Assembly: GCF_007641255.1 (NCBI RefSeq)
Contig: NZ_CP036259.1
Coordinates: forward strand, 806,001 to 870,000
DNA: 64,000 nucleotides
Direction of reading: 5' to 3'
From: Sporomusa termitida
GTDB taxonomy: Bacteria > Bacillota > Negativicutes > Sporomusales > Sporomusaceae
Of this stretch, positions 26,739 through 36,107 are shown one piece after another; position 1 is the first letter of the stretch, and every line of letters begins with the position of its first letter. The translations under genes were made by a program, and so were the position numbers. The notes beneath the pieces were generated by a model. That model saw only the letters and a program-made list of their open reading frames with translations. It did no database searches and was not told where the DNA came from.

Positions 26739-28847
26739 ATGCAGCAAAATCAAGACAAATCGGCCGCGCCGGGCATTGATAAAAAAATGCGGCAGCTGGA
26801 AGAATTCAGCACAGACCATAAAGGCCGGGAGCTGACAACAAATCAGGGTGTAAAGCTTACCAATACCGATGATTCGCTCAAGGCCGGCGTGCGGGGTCCC
26901 ACGTTAATGGAAGACTTCCATTTCCGTGAAAAAATTACCCATTTTGATCATGAACGCATCCCGGAACGGGTAGTGCATGCCCGTGGTTTTGGTGCCTATG
27001 GTTTTTTTCAGGTTTATGAGCCGATGGCTGAATATACCAAAGCTAAATTTCTCCAGGACCCGGCAGGTAAGACGCCGGTTTTTGTCCGGTTTTCCACTGT
27101 CGCCGGCTCACGGGGCTCAGCCGACACGGTGCGTGATGTCCGTGGCTTTGCCGTAAAATTTTATACTGAGGATGGCAACTACGACCTGGTTGGCAACAAC
27201 ATCCCAGTGTTTTTCATTCAGGATGCCATCAAATTTCCGGATGTCATTCACGCAGTTAAGCCGGAGCCGCATAATGAAATACCGCAGGCGTCAACGGCAC
27301 ACGATACATTCTGGGATTTTGTTGTCAACACGCCGGAAACCGCCCATATGGTGATGTGGGTGATGTCAGACCGGGCCATTCCCCGCAGCTTCCGGATGAT
27401 GGAGGGCTTTGGTGTTAATACATACCGCTTCGTCAATGCCCAGGGTAAGGCCCGTTTTATAAAATTCCATTGGAAGCCTGTGTTGGGCGTGCATTCGCTG
27501 GTGCGGGACGAAGCCCAGAAGCTGTCTGGCAAGGACCCGGATTTCCACAGACGGGATTTATGGGATGCTATTGAGCAGGGAAATTATCCTGAGTATGAAT
27601 TTGGTGTACAAATGCTGGATGAGGAGCAGGAATTTAATTTTGACTTTGATATTCTTGATCCGACCAAGTTTTGGCCGGAGGAGTTAGTGCCGGTCAAGAT
27701 CATTGGTAAAATGACTTTAAACCGCAATGTGGAGAATTTTTTTGCGGAAACCGAACAGGTGGCTTTTTGTCCTGGCAACGTTGTTCCGGGAATTGATTTC
27801 AGCAATGATCCACTGCTGCAGGGGCGGCTATTCTCCTATCAGGATACCCAACTCATTCGTCTGGGCGGGCCTAATTTTCATGAAATCCCGGTCAACCGGC
27901 CAGTTGTTGCTGTTCATAACAATCAGCGCGACGGTTATCACCGGCTGACTGTGGATAAGGGAACAGTCAGCTATTCCCCCAACGCGCTGCAACAGAACTG
28001 TCCGGCTCCTGTTGCGGAAGAAGATGGGTATGTTCATTATGCGGAAAGGGTTGATGGCCGTAAAATCCGGGGGCGCAGCGACAGCTTCCGTGATTTTTAC
28101 AGTCAGGCCACTCTGTTTTGGAACAGTATGTCAGGCCCGGAAAAGGAACACATTATTGATGCCTTTCATTTTGAAGTCGGCAATGTCAAGGATAAAACAT
28201 TAAAACAGCGGGTTGTGGATATGTTTAACCAGGTGGCACCGGAGCTGGCCGGGAAGATTGCTCTCGGCATCGGGGCAAATCCACCGGTGGAGCCAGGGGG
28301 AACAGGGGTGACAGCAGCTTCTGCGGCTGTGAGCCAGGAAAATACAATCAGGACACCGCTCACCAGAAAGGTTGCTGTGCTGGCCGAGAACGGTTTTTGC
28401 TATCAAGGGCTTAATCAGGTGGTTAGTTTGTTATTAAATGCCGGGGTCAGTGCCGACATCGTCAGCAGCCGTATGGGCATGCTCACCGGTACAGACGGCA
28501 AGCAAATGGAAGCCGTAAAAGATTTTACGACTGCGAATGCAGTTTTGTATGATGCCGTCTATGTCCCCGGCGGGGCCCAAAGTATCCAGAGTTTATTAAA
28601 AACACCCGATGCCCGTGAATTCATCAATGAGGCCTATAAACATGCCAAACCGATCGCTGCTGCCGATGAAGGCGTAGATTTTCTGCAAGCCGCCGCCGGC
28701 CGGGCTCAGCTTGCGCCGCCGGATAGTGCCGGGCAACTGGGCACCGGGCAGGGTGTGGTAACTATTCGCGCGGCCTCTGACTGGCGCAGCTTTGGTGAAG
28801 AGTTTGTTAAGGCAATCGCTATGCACCGGCACTGGACACGGGCCTAG
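26739..28847 (+). CDS. katE: Large-subunit catalase (HPII/KatE clade)
   Basis: 702 aa; converts hydrogen peroxide to water and oxygen using heme. Distal active-site His80 is in [12 protein letters not shown], the distal Asn in VGNNIPVFF, and the proximal heme-ligand Tyr367 in [14 protein letters not shown]. After the catalase core the C-terminal about 150 residues form the flavodoxin/GATase1-like domain typical of clade 2 catalases ([29 protein letters not shown]). This is somewhat shorter than E. coli HPII. GGAGGTG 9 bases before ATG. In an anaerobe it is an oxygen-defence enzyme; clade 2 catalases in spore-formers are often spore-associated, which fits the neighbouring coat genes. Confidence 0.94.
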   Translation: MQQNQDKSAAPGIDKKMRQLEEFSTDHKGRELTTNQGVKLTNTDDSLKAGVRGPTLMEDFHFREKITHFDHERIPERVVHARGFGAYGFFQVYEPMAEYTKAKFLQDPAGKTPVFVRFSTVAGSRGSADTVRDVRGFAVKFYTEDGNYDLVGNNIPVFFIQDAIKFPDVIHAVKPEPHNEIPQASTAHDTFWDFVVNTPETAHMVMWVMSDRAIPRSFRMMEGFGVNTYRFVNAQGKARFIKFHWKPVLGVHSLVRDEAQKLSGKDPDFHRRDLWDAIEQGNYPEYEFGVQMLDEEQEFNFDFDILDPTKFWPEELVPVKIIGKMTLNRNVENFFAETEQVAFCPGNVVPGIDFSNDPLLQGRLFSYQDTQLIRLGGPNFHEIPVNRPVVAVHNNQRDGYHRLTVDKGTVSYSPNALQQNCPAPVAEEDGYVHYAERVDGRKIRGRSDSFRDFYSQATLFWNSMSGPEKEHIIDAFHFEVGNVKDKTLKQRVVDMFNQVAPELAGKIALGIGANPPVEPGGTGVTAASAAVSQENTIRTPLTRKVAVLAENGFCYQGLNQVVSLLLNAGVSADIVSSRMGMLTGTDGKQMEAVKDFTTANAVLYDAVYVPGGAQSIQSLLKTPDAREFINEAYKHAKPIAAADEGVDFLQAAAGRAQLAPPDSAGQLGTGQGVVTIRAASDWRSFGEEFVKAIAMHRHWTRA

Positions 28848-28895
28848 ACAACAAGGAACCGGTGGATAGGTACTGCTTAACTAGCCAGGTACCAT

Positions 28896-28933
28896 AATGG
28901 AGTTGGAATGGTAACGTTTCAACTCCATTTTCA
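28896..28933 (+). terminator. Intrinsic terminator after catalase
   Basis: 13-bp stem AATGGAGTTGGAA / TTTCAACTCCATT (one G-T pair), followed by TTTTC. Confidence 0.82.
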
Positions 28934-29074
28934 TTGTTTATCGGCAGGAACAAGCAAAACCAGCAAGGGGTAAATAAACAGACCTTAGTTGCCGGCTGTA
29001 AATTATTATTTGGGATATTTTTGCACTGTTTGTTTAATAATAAGGTTGTATTCTGTCAGAAAGGAGTGATTTAC

Positions 29075-29260
29075 ATGACGCAGTTAAGTCAACTGGAGCT
29101 TCAGCATTTACGGCATATGATCGGTGGCCATGAGACTGTGGCCAACAAACTCGAAGCCTATGCCCAGCAGTGCAGTGATGCCCAACTCAAACAAATGTTT
29201 CAGCAAGATGCAGTTGCCGCCAGGAATTCCAAACAGAAACTAATGTCATTTCTTCAATAG
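29075..29260 (+). CDS. Small CotF-like spore coat protein
   Basis: 61 aa, rich in Gln, Leu and Ala, all helical: QLELQHLRHMIGGHETVANKL then CSDAQLKQMFQQDA. This matches the small proteins usually encoded directly before a CotF-type coat gene in Clostridia and Negativicutes. AAGGAG 9 bases before ATG 29075 sets the start. Followed after 17 nt by a CotF gene, hence co-transcribed; probably expressed in the mother cell. Confidence 0.75.
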   Translation: MTQLSQLELQHLRHMIGGHETVANKLEAYAQQCSDAQLKQMFQQDAVAARNSKQKLMSFLQ

Positions 29261-29277
29261 CAAAAGGAGGTATAACG

Positions 29278-29535
29278 GTGAACGATAAAGACATGCTTAA
29301 TGACTATCTGGCATCGATAAAAGGGAGTCTGTCCACTTATGCCAGCGTCATAGCGGAAACGAATAATGCCCAGCTGCGTTCAACCTTTCAGCAAATGCGG
29401 GATCAGGGTGAGCAACGGCAGTATCAGCTTGCCCAGACTGCCATGCAAAAGGGGTATTACAAACCGGCGGCCCTTGCTCAGCAAAGCGAAGTTCAGCAAT
29501 TGAAAAACGAATTGATGAGCGCCTCAGCTCAATAA
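29278..29535 (+). CDS. CotF-family spore coat protein
   Basis: 85 aa helical protein with the CotF-domain pattern: MLNDYLASIKGSLSTYASV, AETNNAQLRSTFQQMRDQ and AMQKGYYKPA. Structural component of the spore coat. GTG start 29278 with AAAGGAGG upstream; forms a pair with the preceding small coat gene and ends at a strong terminator. Confidence 0.85.
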   Translation: MNDKDMLNDYLASIKGSLSTYASVIAETNNAQLRSTFQQMRDQGEQRQYQLAQTAMQKGYYKPAALAQQSEVQQLKNELMSASAQ

Positions 29536-29552
29536 TTTAAATAGCAGGCCAA

Positions 29553-29597
29553 GAAAAGTCGCGCTTGCAAGCAACCAGGCGACTTTTCGTTTTTTTC
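29553..29597 (+). terminator. Intrinsic terminator of the coat gene pair
   Basis: GAAAAGTCGC / GCGACTTTTC perfect 10-bp stem, then GTTTTTTT. Confidence 0.88.
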
Positions 29598-29642
29598 GGT
29601 ATTGAAGTCTTTGGGTTCAGTTTAACAAAAGGAGGCAGGACT

Positions 29643-30093
29643 GTGGCTGCCGAACGTCAACGGACAACACTGGTCGCCGGCGCGGAAAACGCCCCTCTCC
29701 GACGATATCCGGGCTAAGATTGCCTATCATGAGGTTGGTCATGCCCTGACTGCTTATTATCTGCCCGGGACCGGGGCTTATTTAAGAAGCGGGGTTGCAG
29801 GCCGGGAGGATTTGAGTCCTGTTACCAGTGAGCATATTGATGAGGAGATTCAACGGTTGCTGACGGAAGCACACAATACCGTTAAGCAGATTTTAACCGA
29901 ACGCCTTGCTGTTATGCATAAGGTTGCCGCGTTTTTAAAAGACAAGGAAGTCATTTCCGGCGATGAGCTTAGCCAGATTGTAGGGCAATGCCCTAACTGC
30001 TGGGTTTTGCGCAACGCCGGCAGCAGGATAAAAGGGCGTGTCGCAAAACGACACGCCCTTGCTTTGGCCTGGCAGCGGTTATTATGTTATTAA
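29643..30093 (+). pseudogene. Broken FtsH-type (M41) zinc protease remnant
   Basis: An intact AAAGGAGG site precedes GTG 29643, but that frame stops after 24 codons. A +1 shift near 29695 gives SDDIRAKIAYHEVGHALTAYYLPG, which is the M41 active-site region (HEVGH equals FtsH HEAGH). About 20 residues later the frame resumes with SPVTSEHIDEEIQRLL and ends as the FtsH C-terminus (KDKEVISGDELSQIV). The AAA ATPase domain and the middle of the protease domain are absent. I read this as a frameshifted, internally deleted gene; a GGGCGTGTCG hairpin (30032-30060) follows. Confidence 0.75.
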
Positions 30094-30108
30094 AAACGCG
30101 GTTGCGCA

Positions 30109-31035
30109 CTACTTTACTTGTATCCCCGCAATACAGTTTGCCAATGCACTGCGAAAGGCAGCATAAGTGTCAGTTGGAGTTAATAAGGGCTGATAGCCCA
30201 TATCCTCAGCGGCTTTATCCCAGCTAAGATGCCAGGTTTCATTCAGAAATGCCGGACCATGCCAGTCTGTTGCTGCTACTAACTGCAGTGGTGAAGCCGA
30301 TTGCGTTAATTCGATAATCGTCTGGCCGATTTCTTTCCAGGATAAAAACAGGCTGCCAATATTGTACGTATTGCCGATCGCCTCCTGGCTGGTTGCGGCA
30401 AGCTCGATTGCCGCTCCTAAATCATTCATACTGACAAAGGCTCCGCCAGCCCCAGCCACCATTGGCAAAGGCTGGCCTGTAAGGGCTAATTTCACTAATT
30501 CCCGCAGGTGTTTTCCACCGATAGTATGGCCAAAGGCCCACCAGAAACGCAATACTGTCACCGGCAGGTTCTGCTGGCGGCCAAGAGCCAGCGCTAACTG
30601 CTCGGCACAAAGCTTGGCAATTGCATACAACGGCTTGCGGGCCCGTTCCGGCCGGCAGGTATAGGTTTCATCAACCGGACCGGCGGGGGGAGTGCCATAA
30701 ACGCCAGCCGTGCTTGTATAGATAAACCGCTTAACACCGGCTGCAGCACAGGCGTTCAGCAAATTAGCCTGCCCGAGCAGATCGCTGTTAAATAAAACTT
30801 TCGGTTCATCGCTGAAACTCCAGGCCAAATTCACAACCACATCAGTACCGCCAACAATATCCTTAAGTAATGCCGGGTCCATAAGATCGGCTGTGCAGGT
30901 AGTCACATTATCTTTAGCCTGGGCAAACGGTGCAGCCTTTTTATCAAGAATCACTACTGTATGGCCCTGCCGGCCTAGATAGACGGTGAGGTTGCTGCCG
31001 ACATCGCCGGCTCCGCCTGCCAACAGAATTCTCAT
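30109..31035 (-). CDS. NAD-dependent epimerase/dehydratase (extended SDR)
   Basis: 308 aa. Rossmann motif GGAGDVGSNL, the Asp-rich LDKKAAP that selects NAD, active site Ser/Thr in YTSTAGVYG and YAIAK (Tyr-x3-Lys). Related enzymes change nucleotide sugars or steroid-like alcohols; the substrate is not evident. AAAGGAGA 7 bases before ATG 31035 defines the start. Confidence 0.88.
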   Translation of the reverse strand: MRILLAGGAGDVGSNLTVYLGRQGHTVVILDKKAAPFAQAKDNVTTCTADLMDPALLKDIVGGTDVVVNLAWSFSDEPKVLFNSDLLGQANLLNACAAAGVKRFIYTSTAGVYGTPPAGPVDETYTCRPERARKPLYAIAKLCAEQLALALGRQQNLPVTVLRFWWAFGHTIGGKHLRELVKLALTGQPLPMVAGAGGAFVSMNDLGAAIELAATSQEAIGNTYNIGSLFLSWKEIGQTIIELTQSASPLQLVAATDWHGPAFLNETWHLSWDKAAEDMGYQPLLTPTDTYAAFRSALANCIAGIQVK

Positions 31036-31145
31036 TGTCTGATCTCCTTTTTTTATTGATAAGCCACTGCTTATCATCACTGTACCACTATCTGGTTGTT
31101 TAAGGGAGAATATTGTACATTATATAAATAAAAATAATAATTATC

Positions 31146-31829
31146 TTACCCTTCGGCAGGGGCGGGCTTGCCTTTTGCCGTCGAGCTTATACGGGCCGCA
31201 CCTAAAACAGCGGCGGTTAGTGTGCCGCTGATCAGCCATTTGCCGGTCGCAGACAGGTCAACGTATTTCATTGTCAGCGGATCGCCGGCAATCATACCGC
31301 CCGCTGTCCAGGCCAGTACCGCTCCGCCCAGATAAATTACAACCGGGAACCGGTCTACGATTTTAATGAAAGCGGTGCTGCCCCAGATAATAACAGGAAT
31401 GGTGATCAGTATGCCGACGGTAACCAGCAGCATATCGCCATGGGCAACGCCGGCGACGGCCATTACATTGTCAATGCCCATAACCCCGTCAGCGATTACG
31501 ATCGTGCGGACGGCAGTCAGCAGATCGGAATGAGCGCTGATATCCTTATCCTTTTTGTCGGTAAGCAGCTTATAGGCAATCCAGATGAGCAGCATGCCGC
31601 CGGCGATCATTAAAGCCGGCAGCTTCAACAGCCAGACAACTGCTACTGTAGACAGGAAGCGGATAATGATTGCTCCCGCTGTTCCCCAGAATATCGCCTT
31701 TTTCTGCTTGTCGGCCGGCAGCCGGCGCGCCGCCATGCCGATTACGATCGCATTATCGCCTGCCAGTACAAGGTCGATAAAAATAATCGCCAGCAAGCTC
31801 CATAAAAACTCAGTTGTTAAAAAATCCAT
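31146..31829 (-). CDS. TerC-family membrane protein (putative manganese exporter)
   Basis: 227 aa, seven or eight transmembrane helices. Two conserved acidic motifs, LVLAGDNAIVIGMA and ADGVMGIDNVMAVAG, define the TerC/YjbE family. In B. subtilis and E. coli relatives export Mn2+ and help metallate exported proteins. The leader contains a yybP-ykoY manganese riboswitch, which supports the same role. GGGGG precedes ATG 31829. It is monocistronic as far as can be seen. Confidence 0.9.
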   Translation of the reverse strand: MDFLTTEFLWSLLAIIFIDLVLAGDNAIVIGMAARRLPADKQKKAIFWGTAGAIIIRFLSTVAVVWLLKLPALMIAGGMLLIWIAYKLLTDKKDKDISAHSDLLTAVRTIVIADGVMGIDNVMAVAGVAHGDMLLVTVGILITIPVIIWGSTAFIKIVDRFPVVIYLGGAVLAWTAGGMIAGDPLTMKYVDLSATGKWLISGTLTAAVLGAARISSTAKGKPAPAEG

Positions 31830-31933
31830 TGCAACTACCCCCTAAATATTTTCTGATTGGCTCTTAACACTCTCCATACCGGATTGTTATTAAGACGATC
31901 AAGAAAAGCAAGGATATCTCCGGAAAGGATTTG

Positions 31934-31970
31934 CCAAAACAAAAAACCTTACCCGGGTATCAGGTAAGGT
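31934..31970 (-). terminator. Second terminator in the terC leader
   Basis: On the minus strand ACCTTACC ... GGTAAGGT is followed by TTTTTTGTTTTGG. It lies between the riboswitch terminator and the terC gene. It shares much of its stem sequence with the first terminator (CCTTACCTGA, GGTAAGGT). Confidence 0.75.
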
Positions 31971-31981
31971 CCTGGGTTGGG

Positions 31982-32097
31982 AAAATAAATAAAAAGACCT
32001 TACCTGAATAGGCAAGGTCTTACCAGCAATAATCAGATTGCCAGCAAAGCCGGGCTTGCGCCGCAATGACGAACTTTGCTTGTCGGTTACTCCCCTT
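31982..32097 (-). promoter_or_regulatory. yybP-ykoY manganese riboswitch with terminator
   Basis: On the minus strand the leader begins AAGGGGAGTAACCG, the conserved L1 of this class, then CGTCATTGCGG and CCCGGCTTTGCTGGCA, which is the L3 region. It is followed by a terminator, GTAAGACCTTGCC / GGTAAGGTCTT with TTTATTTATTTT. Mn2+ binding by the L1-L3 pocket should block the terminator and switch on the TerC-type exporter gene. Confidence 0.88.
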
Positions 32098-32292
32098 GTA
32101 AATCATATGCTTTTGTAAGTATTATATGTTATTTCCCTGCTAAAGTCAATCAGTGATTATCGCTTTGGCTACTTTTCCCGGCCTTTTTCTGCGTTTTTTA
32201 GCTGAACAGGCTGGCAAGATATATATGCCGCCAATGGCAATATTAATGCCGCTGGTGGTTAGGCTGCGTTTATTGTGCGGCTATAAGAGTGG

Positions 32293-32598
32293 ATGTTGGT
32301 GGAGCGTATAAACCTGAACAGGAAATTTGCCGGCCAAAAAACAGAACTGCCTTTTGGGGAGGAGATTCGCCGGACATATAATATGGCGGAAAAAAAGTAT
32401 CATGAATTATTTCATGATGAACTGAGCAAGAAGCATTATGACTGTAAAGTTCTTGATCAATTTGCGGCCAATTTTACGCCCGATTCTGTATTATGTGATG
32501 CTGGCTGCGGTCCTTCCGGCCATATCGGCCGTTACTTATTTGATAAAGGCTGCAATATTTCAGGCTTAATTTTCAATCCGGTACTAGTGTGCAGGTAA
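32293..32598 (+). pseudogene. Truncated class I methyltransferase N-terminus
   Basis: The 101-residue frame has a SAM-methyltransferase beginning (IRRTYNMAEKKYHELFHDEL, then motif I VLCDAGCGPSGHIGRYL) but stops about 15 residues after motif I, where homology ends and sequence of the convergent LysR 3' end begins. The rest of the enzyme is missing. A deletion or recombination at about 32560 explains this. Confidence 0.7.
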
Positions 32599-33440
32599 TC
32601 TAAAAAACGTTTGACAGCCGGTGACGCATGGCGTTTGTTTTTCAATACTATACCAAGTTTTCGATAGGCAGGCAGGTCTAATTCTTTTTTGACGATATTG
32701 TACGGGGTCCGGTGCAGGACCAGCTCCGGCAATATGCTGATACCCAATCCATTTTCGACCATTGAGATAATGGCGTAATCGTCCCTGGCTGTAAAGCGCA
32801 CATGGGGGCAGATATGATTTTCCTCAAAAATCGCTGTTATCTCATTCTCCGTTCCTTCTTCCAAAAGAATAAACGGCTCTGCGGCAAGCCTGGTGATGGG
32901 GAAATAATCGCAGCCGGCAAGAGGGTGCTGCTCCGGCAATATTACCAGCAACCGGTCCTGGGCCAAAAAAATACTTTCTAAATCTGTGCTGGCCGGGAGG
33001 CGAAGAAAGCCGCAGTCTGCCCGGCCTTCCATAATCCAGTTTTCAATTTCGGTGTAATCGCCATGCAACAGTTGAAAATCAATGTTCGGATATTCGCTCT
33101 GGAAGGTCTTGATCATATGCGGAAGCCAATGCACAGATACGCTTGTAAAGGTTCCTATTCTAATAACACCGGATTTCAGACCATGCAACTCTCCAATCTC
33201 ATTCATAAGCTCCCGGTTTGCATGACAGACCTTTTGCACAAGCGGCAAAAGCTGTGACCCCTCGGAGGTAATACATACGCCGGAACGGTCGCGGGTGAGC
33301 AAAGTAACGCCCCACTCTTTTTCCAGCGCATTTAACATATGGCTAATAGCAGATTGGGTATAGCCAAGTTTCTGCGCTGCCTTTGTCAGGCTTTGATATT
33401 CCACTGTTTTTAGAAAGGCTTCGTATTTTTGAATGTTCAT
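32532..33440 (-). CDS. LysR-family transcriptional regulator
   Basis: 302 aa. N-terminal winged helix (YEAFLKTVEYQSLTKAAQKLGYTQSAISHMLNALE) and a periplasmic-binding-like effector domain (RIGTFTSVSVHWLPHMI; HGDYTEIENWI). It diverges from a DMT exporter gene at 33591 and is likely its regulator; a perfect palindrome AAAAATGCATTTTT lies between them at 33482. Its last residues overlap the methyltransferase fragment on the other strand, so the C-terminus may have been altered by that rearrangement. Confidence 0.9.
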   Translation of the reverse strand: MNIQKYEAFLKTVEYQSLTKAAQKLGYTQSAISHMLNALEKEWGVTLLTRDRSGVCITSEGSQLLPLVQKVCHANRELMNEIGELHGLKSGVIRIGTFTSVSVHWLPHMIKTFQSEYPNIDFQLLHGDYTEIENWIMEGRADCGFLRLPASTDLESIFLAQDRLLVILPEQHPLAGCDYFPITRLAAEPFILLEEGTENEITAIFEENHICPHVRFTARDDYAIISMVENGLGISILPELVLHRTPYNIVKKELDLPAYRKLGIVLKNKRHASPAVKRFLDYLHTSTGLKIKPEILQPLSNK

Positions 33441-33590
33441 TAATCCCAGCCCTTATTACAAAATGTCATGTTAAAGATTTGAAAAATGCATTTTTATAAT
33501 TCTTTTCCTCATAGTATACTAATTTCAAAGGCAGCACAAGACCGGTTGGAATTAGTTTGCAGGAATATTGCTGTTTAGTGGGGGAAAAGC

Positions 33591-34448
33591 ATGACATCAA
33601 GAAAAGCCGATTTACTTATTGCCACTGTTTCTATTGCCTGGGGAACCTCTTATCTGTTAATGAAATTCGGGCTTAATGGGGTTGAGCCGTTTAATTTAAT
33701 AACACTGCGGTTCGGGATTGCCTTTGTTACAACGCTCCTTCTCTTTTTCCCGCGTGTAATTAAAGCTGATATGCAAGCAATTGGGTATAGCGCCCTGATT
33801 GGCCTGATTCTCTTTAGTGTTTTCACGGCCCTCATGTTTGGGTTGGCGACAACAACAGTCTCATCGGCCGGATTTTTAACAAGTACAACCGTAATTTTTG
33901 TCCCGATCCTGCAAGCCCTGATTACACGCAAAATTCCTAAGCCACCAATTATGGCTGGGGTTTTAGTAATTGTGGCCGGGATAGGACTGTTAACGATTGG
34001 CGATACGTTTGAAATTAAAAGCGGCTCAATTCTATGTTTACTTGGCGCAATTCTCTATGCTGTCCATATTATAGTCACAAATTATTGTGCGCATAAGACG
34101 GATACCCTGCAGCTTGGCATTCTCCAATTGGGATTTGCCGCAGTCTATGGCTTGATTTTTTCCTTTATCTTTGAAACGCCAACGTTGCCGGCGACCACCG
34201 CCGAATGGACAGCAGTACTGGGGCTTGCGCTTGTGTGCAGTGCGTTTGGGTTTGTTGTGCAGCCGATCGCCCAGAAATTCACCACGCCTGAACGGACCGG
34301 TGTGCTGTTTGCGTTGGAACCGGTGTTTTCGGCATTGTTCGGGTTTATCTTTCTGCAGGAAATTCTTCAGCTCCAGGGTTATATTGGTGCGATGCTTGTT
34401 TTAGCCGGGGTATTTATAGCCGGCCTAAAAACAAGCCAGCCTCAATAA
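33591..34448 (+). CDS. EamA/DMT-family transporter
   Basis: 285 aa with ten hydrophobic helices in two EamA repeats (about 1-140 and 145-285). The WGTSYLLMKFGL start and GVLFALEPVFSALFGFIFLQE near the C-terminus are typical. Members export amino acids, metabolites or drugs across the cytoplasmic membrane. Divergent to a LysR gene. Confidence 0.9.
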   Translation: MTSRKADLLIATVSIAWGTSYLLMKFGLNGVEPFNLITLRFGIAFVTTLLLFFPRVIKADMQAIGYSALIGLILFSVFTALMFGLATTTVSSAGFLTSTTVIFVPILQALITRKIPKPPIMAGVLVIVAGIGLLTIGDTFEIKSGSILCLLGAILYAVHIIVTNYCAHKTDTLQLGILQLGFAAVYGLIFSFIFETPTLPATTAEWTAVLGLALVCSAFGFVVQPIAQKFTTPERTGVLFALEPVFSALFGFIFLQEILQLQGYIGAMLVLAGVFIAGLKTSQPQ

Positions 34449-34512
34449 GACGAGGGACGGTGGCAGTGTTTTTGAGTTTTAAGCGGTAACAATTAATAGA
34501 TGGGCCAACAGG

Positions 34513-35436
34513 TTAGGAAGCCGATAGGAGTAATGCTTTGAGATTTCTTTGGATAATAGTAATTTCATAGTCATTAAGATTTATTTTTTCAAGAAGGGCG
34601 CGAGTATTTTTAGGCAGGCTAGTAAAATTATCGGCATATAGTAAAGAATTTATATCAGCTTCAGTCAAGACTTCTTTCAAATTTTTTATTATGCTGTAAT
34701 TCCGGTTTTGCGGGCATACCATTTGACAGCGCATACAGCCGACTATAGAGTTATGCCAATCACTACTGACCCAATCAGGAAAAGGTTCAGTAGCTTCATT
34801 GAGAAAGGTAAGACACTGCGATGCATGAATAATATTTCTTTTTATATCAATGCACTTTGTCGGGCAATTATTTAAACAAGCCGAGCAGGTATCGCAGGCC
34901 GGCATTCTCTGTACACCTCGCCAGGCAGCGGCGTCGCTCGGCATATCAGATATTAGCGCGATCAGGCGATAGTAACTGCCCATACCGGCAATATAGGTGA
35001 TGTTATTTCTCCCATATTGGCTGAGTCCACTTTTTACCGCCAGGAGTTTCAACGGCAGATTGGCGCGAGCTAGCGAGAAGCTCTCTTTCTTTAATTCACT
35101 TTCAGCAATCTGGAATACGAGTTTTTCGGCTTCTCCATATACATACGTTGGGGGGATAATGATCGTGTGTTCTGCTTCCCGCCATATAAGGTTAAGTGCG
35201 GTAAGCGGCTGTGGCACGGCGATGACAATGATGGATCGCGCACTGGGCAATAGCGCCGAGTAATCATATTGAAATTGATTTAAATATTTTTGTATAAGAT
35301 TATTGTCGAGAACCTTGGCTTGCAATAAGGCTGCCAGCTCCTGCTGCAGATTACTGAGCAGATGAATGGGCACTACTGTTCCTCTACAGTTATTTTGTTT
35401 TAGCCTTATGAGAAGTGTAGTTGCCGGCGAGTTCAA
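34513..35436 (-). CDS. QueG-like double [4Fe-4S] cluster protein
   Basis: 307 aa. Central region (ARSIIVIAVP; LPLKLLAVKSGLSQYGRNNITYI) resembles the corrinoid-binding half of epoxyqueuosine reductase QueG and related reductive enzymes. Two ferredoxin motifs follow: CDTCSACLNNCPTKC and CMRCQMVCPQN. It lacks QueG's C-terminal HEAT-like part, and so may be a paralog with another electron-transfer role. TTG start at 35436 with GGAGGAGC upstream. A consensus sigma-A promoter (TTGACA, 17 nt, TATACT) drives it, overlapping GTAACTG repeats shared with the divergent CGNR regulator gene. Confidence 0.82.
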   Translation of the reverse strand: MNSPATTLLIRLKQNNCRGTVVPIHLLSNLQQELAALLQAKVLDNNLIQKYLNQFQYDYSALLPSARSIIVIAVPQPLTALNLIWREAEHTIIIPPTYVYGEAEKLVFQIAESELKKESFSLARANLPLKLLAVKSGLSQYGRNNITYIAGMGSYYRLIALISDMPSDAAAWRGVQRMPACDTCSACLNNCPTKCIDIKRNIIHASQCLTFLNEATEPFPDWVSSDWHNSIVGCMRCQMVCPQNRNYSIIKNLKEVLTEADINSLLYADNFTSLPKNTRALLEKINLNDYEITIIQRNLKALLLSAS

Positions 35437-35455
35437 GTAAAAGCTCCTCCTTCTT

Positions 35456-35526
35456 GTAACTGTTATTTTAATTAATGATAGTTACTGTGATACAATTAGT
35501 ATAGTACCTTACTGTGTAACTGTCAA
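35456..35526. promoter_or_regulatory. Divergent control region with GTAACTG operators and sigma-A promoter
   Basis: Minus-strand promoter: TTGACA (35521-35526), 17 nt, TATACT (35498-35503). Around it are copies of GTAACTG or its complement: 35456 (GTAACTGTTAT), 35475 (inverted, ATGATAGTTAC), 35481 (GTTACTGTGATAC), 35509 (TTACTGTGTAACTG), and GGTTACAG just before the CGNR start. The one in the spacer could block RNA polymerase. Confidence 0.75.
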
Positions 35527-35548
35527 TAAATATATAAGGGGTTACAGA

Positions 35549-36097
35549 ATGAAGGAATTATGTTTGGATTTTTTAAATACACGCTGGTATCTTACTCACA
35601 AAATCAATAAAGAGATATTGGCTGACTACGTGTTGCTTACAGAATTTCTAAAGTCAAGGCACTTACCGGTGGGAGCTCCGCCTTCGGCCGAGTCAATCCA
35701 GGATTTATTGGCATTGCGGACCTTTTTGGCAGCTACTCTCACGGGTTATATGCAAGAGAGAGCCATATCGGCAGCAGGCATCAGCCGGATTAATTACTAT
35801 CTTGCCTTATCAACCTGCCGACGGGTAATGGAGCAAGGAAGGCATGGATTCAATTTAACTATCCAGCCAGTAGCTTGCGATTGGAACTGGGTTATGGCGG
35901 AAATCACCGCTTCTTTTGTTGATTTAATAGAATGTGGTGACCATAGCCGCATTAAGCTTTGCGAGAATCCAGACTGTGAATGGTTCTTTTATGACGAAAC
36001 AAAAAGCCGCACCAAAAGGTGGTGCGATGATAAATGTGCCAGTTTGATGAAGGTAAGAAAGTTTCGGGCTAAGCATAAAAAAAAGACTTTTGTCTAG
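35549..36097 (+). CDS. CGNR zinc-finger (ABATE-domain) regulator
   Basis: 182 aa. N-terminal ABATE-like domain (LDFLNTRW at the start, LLALRTFLAATL) that may sense a small molecule, and a C-terminal CGNR zinc finger (KLCENPDCEWFFYDETKSRT then RWCDDKCASLMKVRKFRAKH) with four Cys. Family members are presumed transcription regulators. Divergent from the QueG-like gene through a 110-nt region with repeated GTAACTG motifs, so it probably controls both. Confidence 0.85.
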   Translation: MKELCLDFLNTRWYLTHKINKEILADYVLLTEFLKSRHLPVGAPPSAESIQDLLALRTFLAATLTGYMQERAISAAGISRINYYLALSTCRRVMEQGRHGFNLTIQPVACDWNWVMAEITASFVDLIECGDHSRIKLCENPDCEWFFYDETKSRTKRWCDDKCASLMKVRKFRAKHKKKTFV

Positions 36098-36107
36098 TCA
36101 TGAATGT

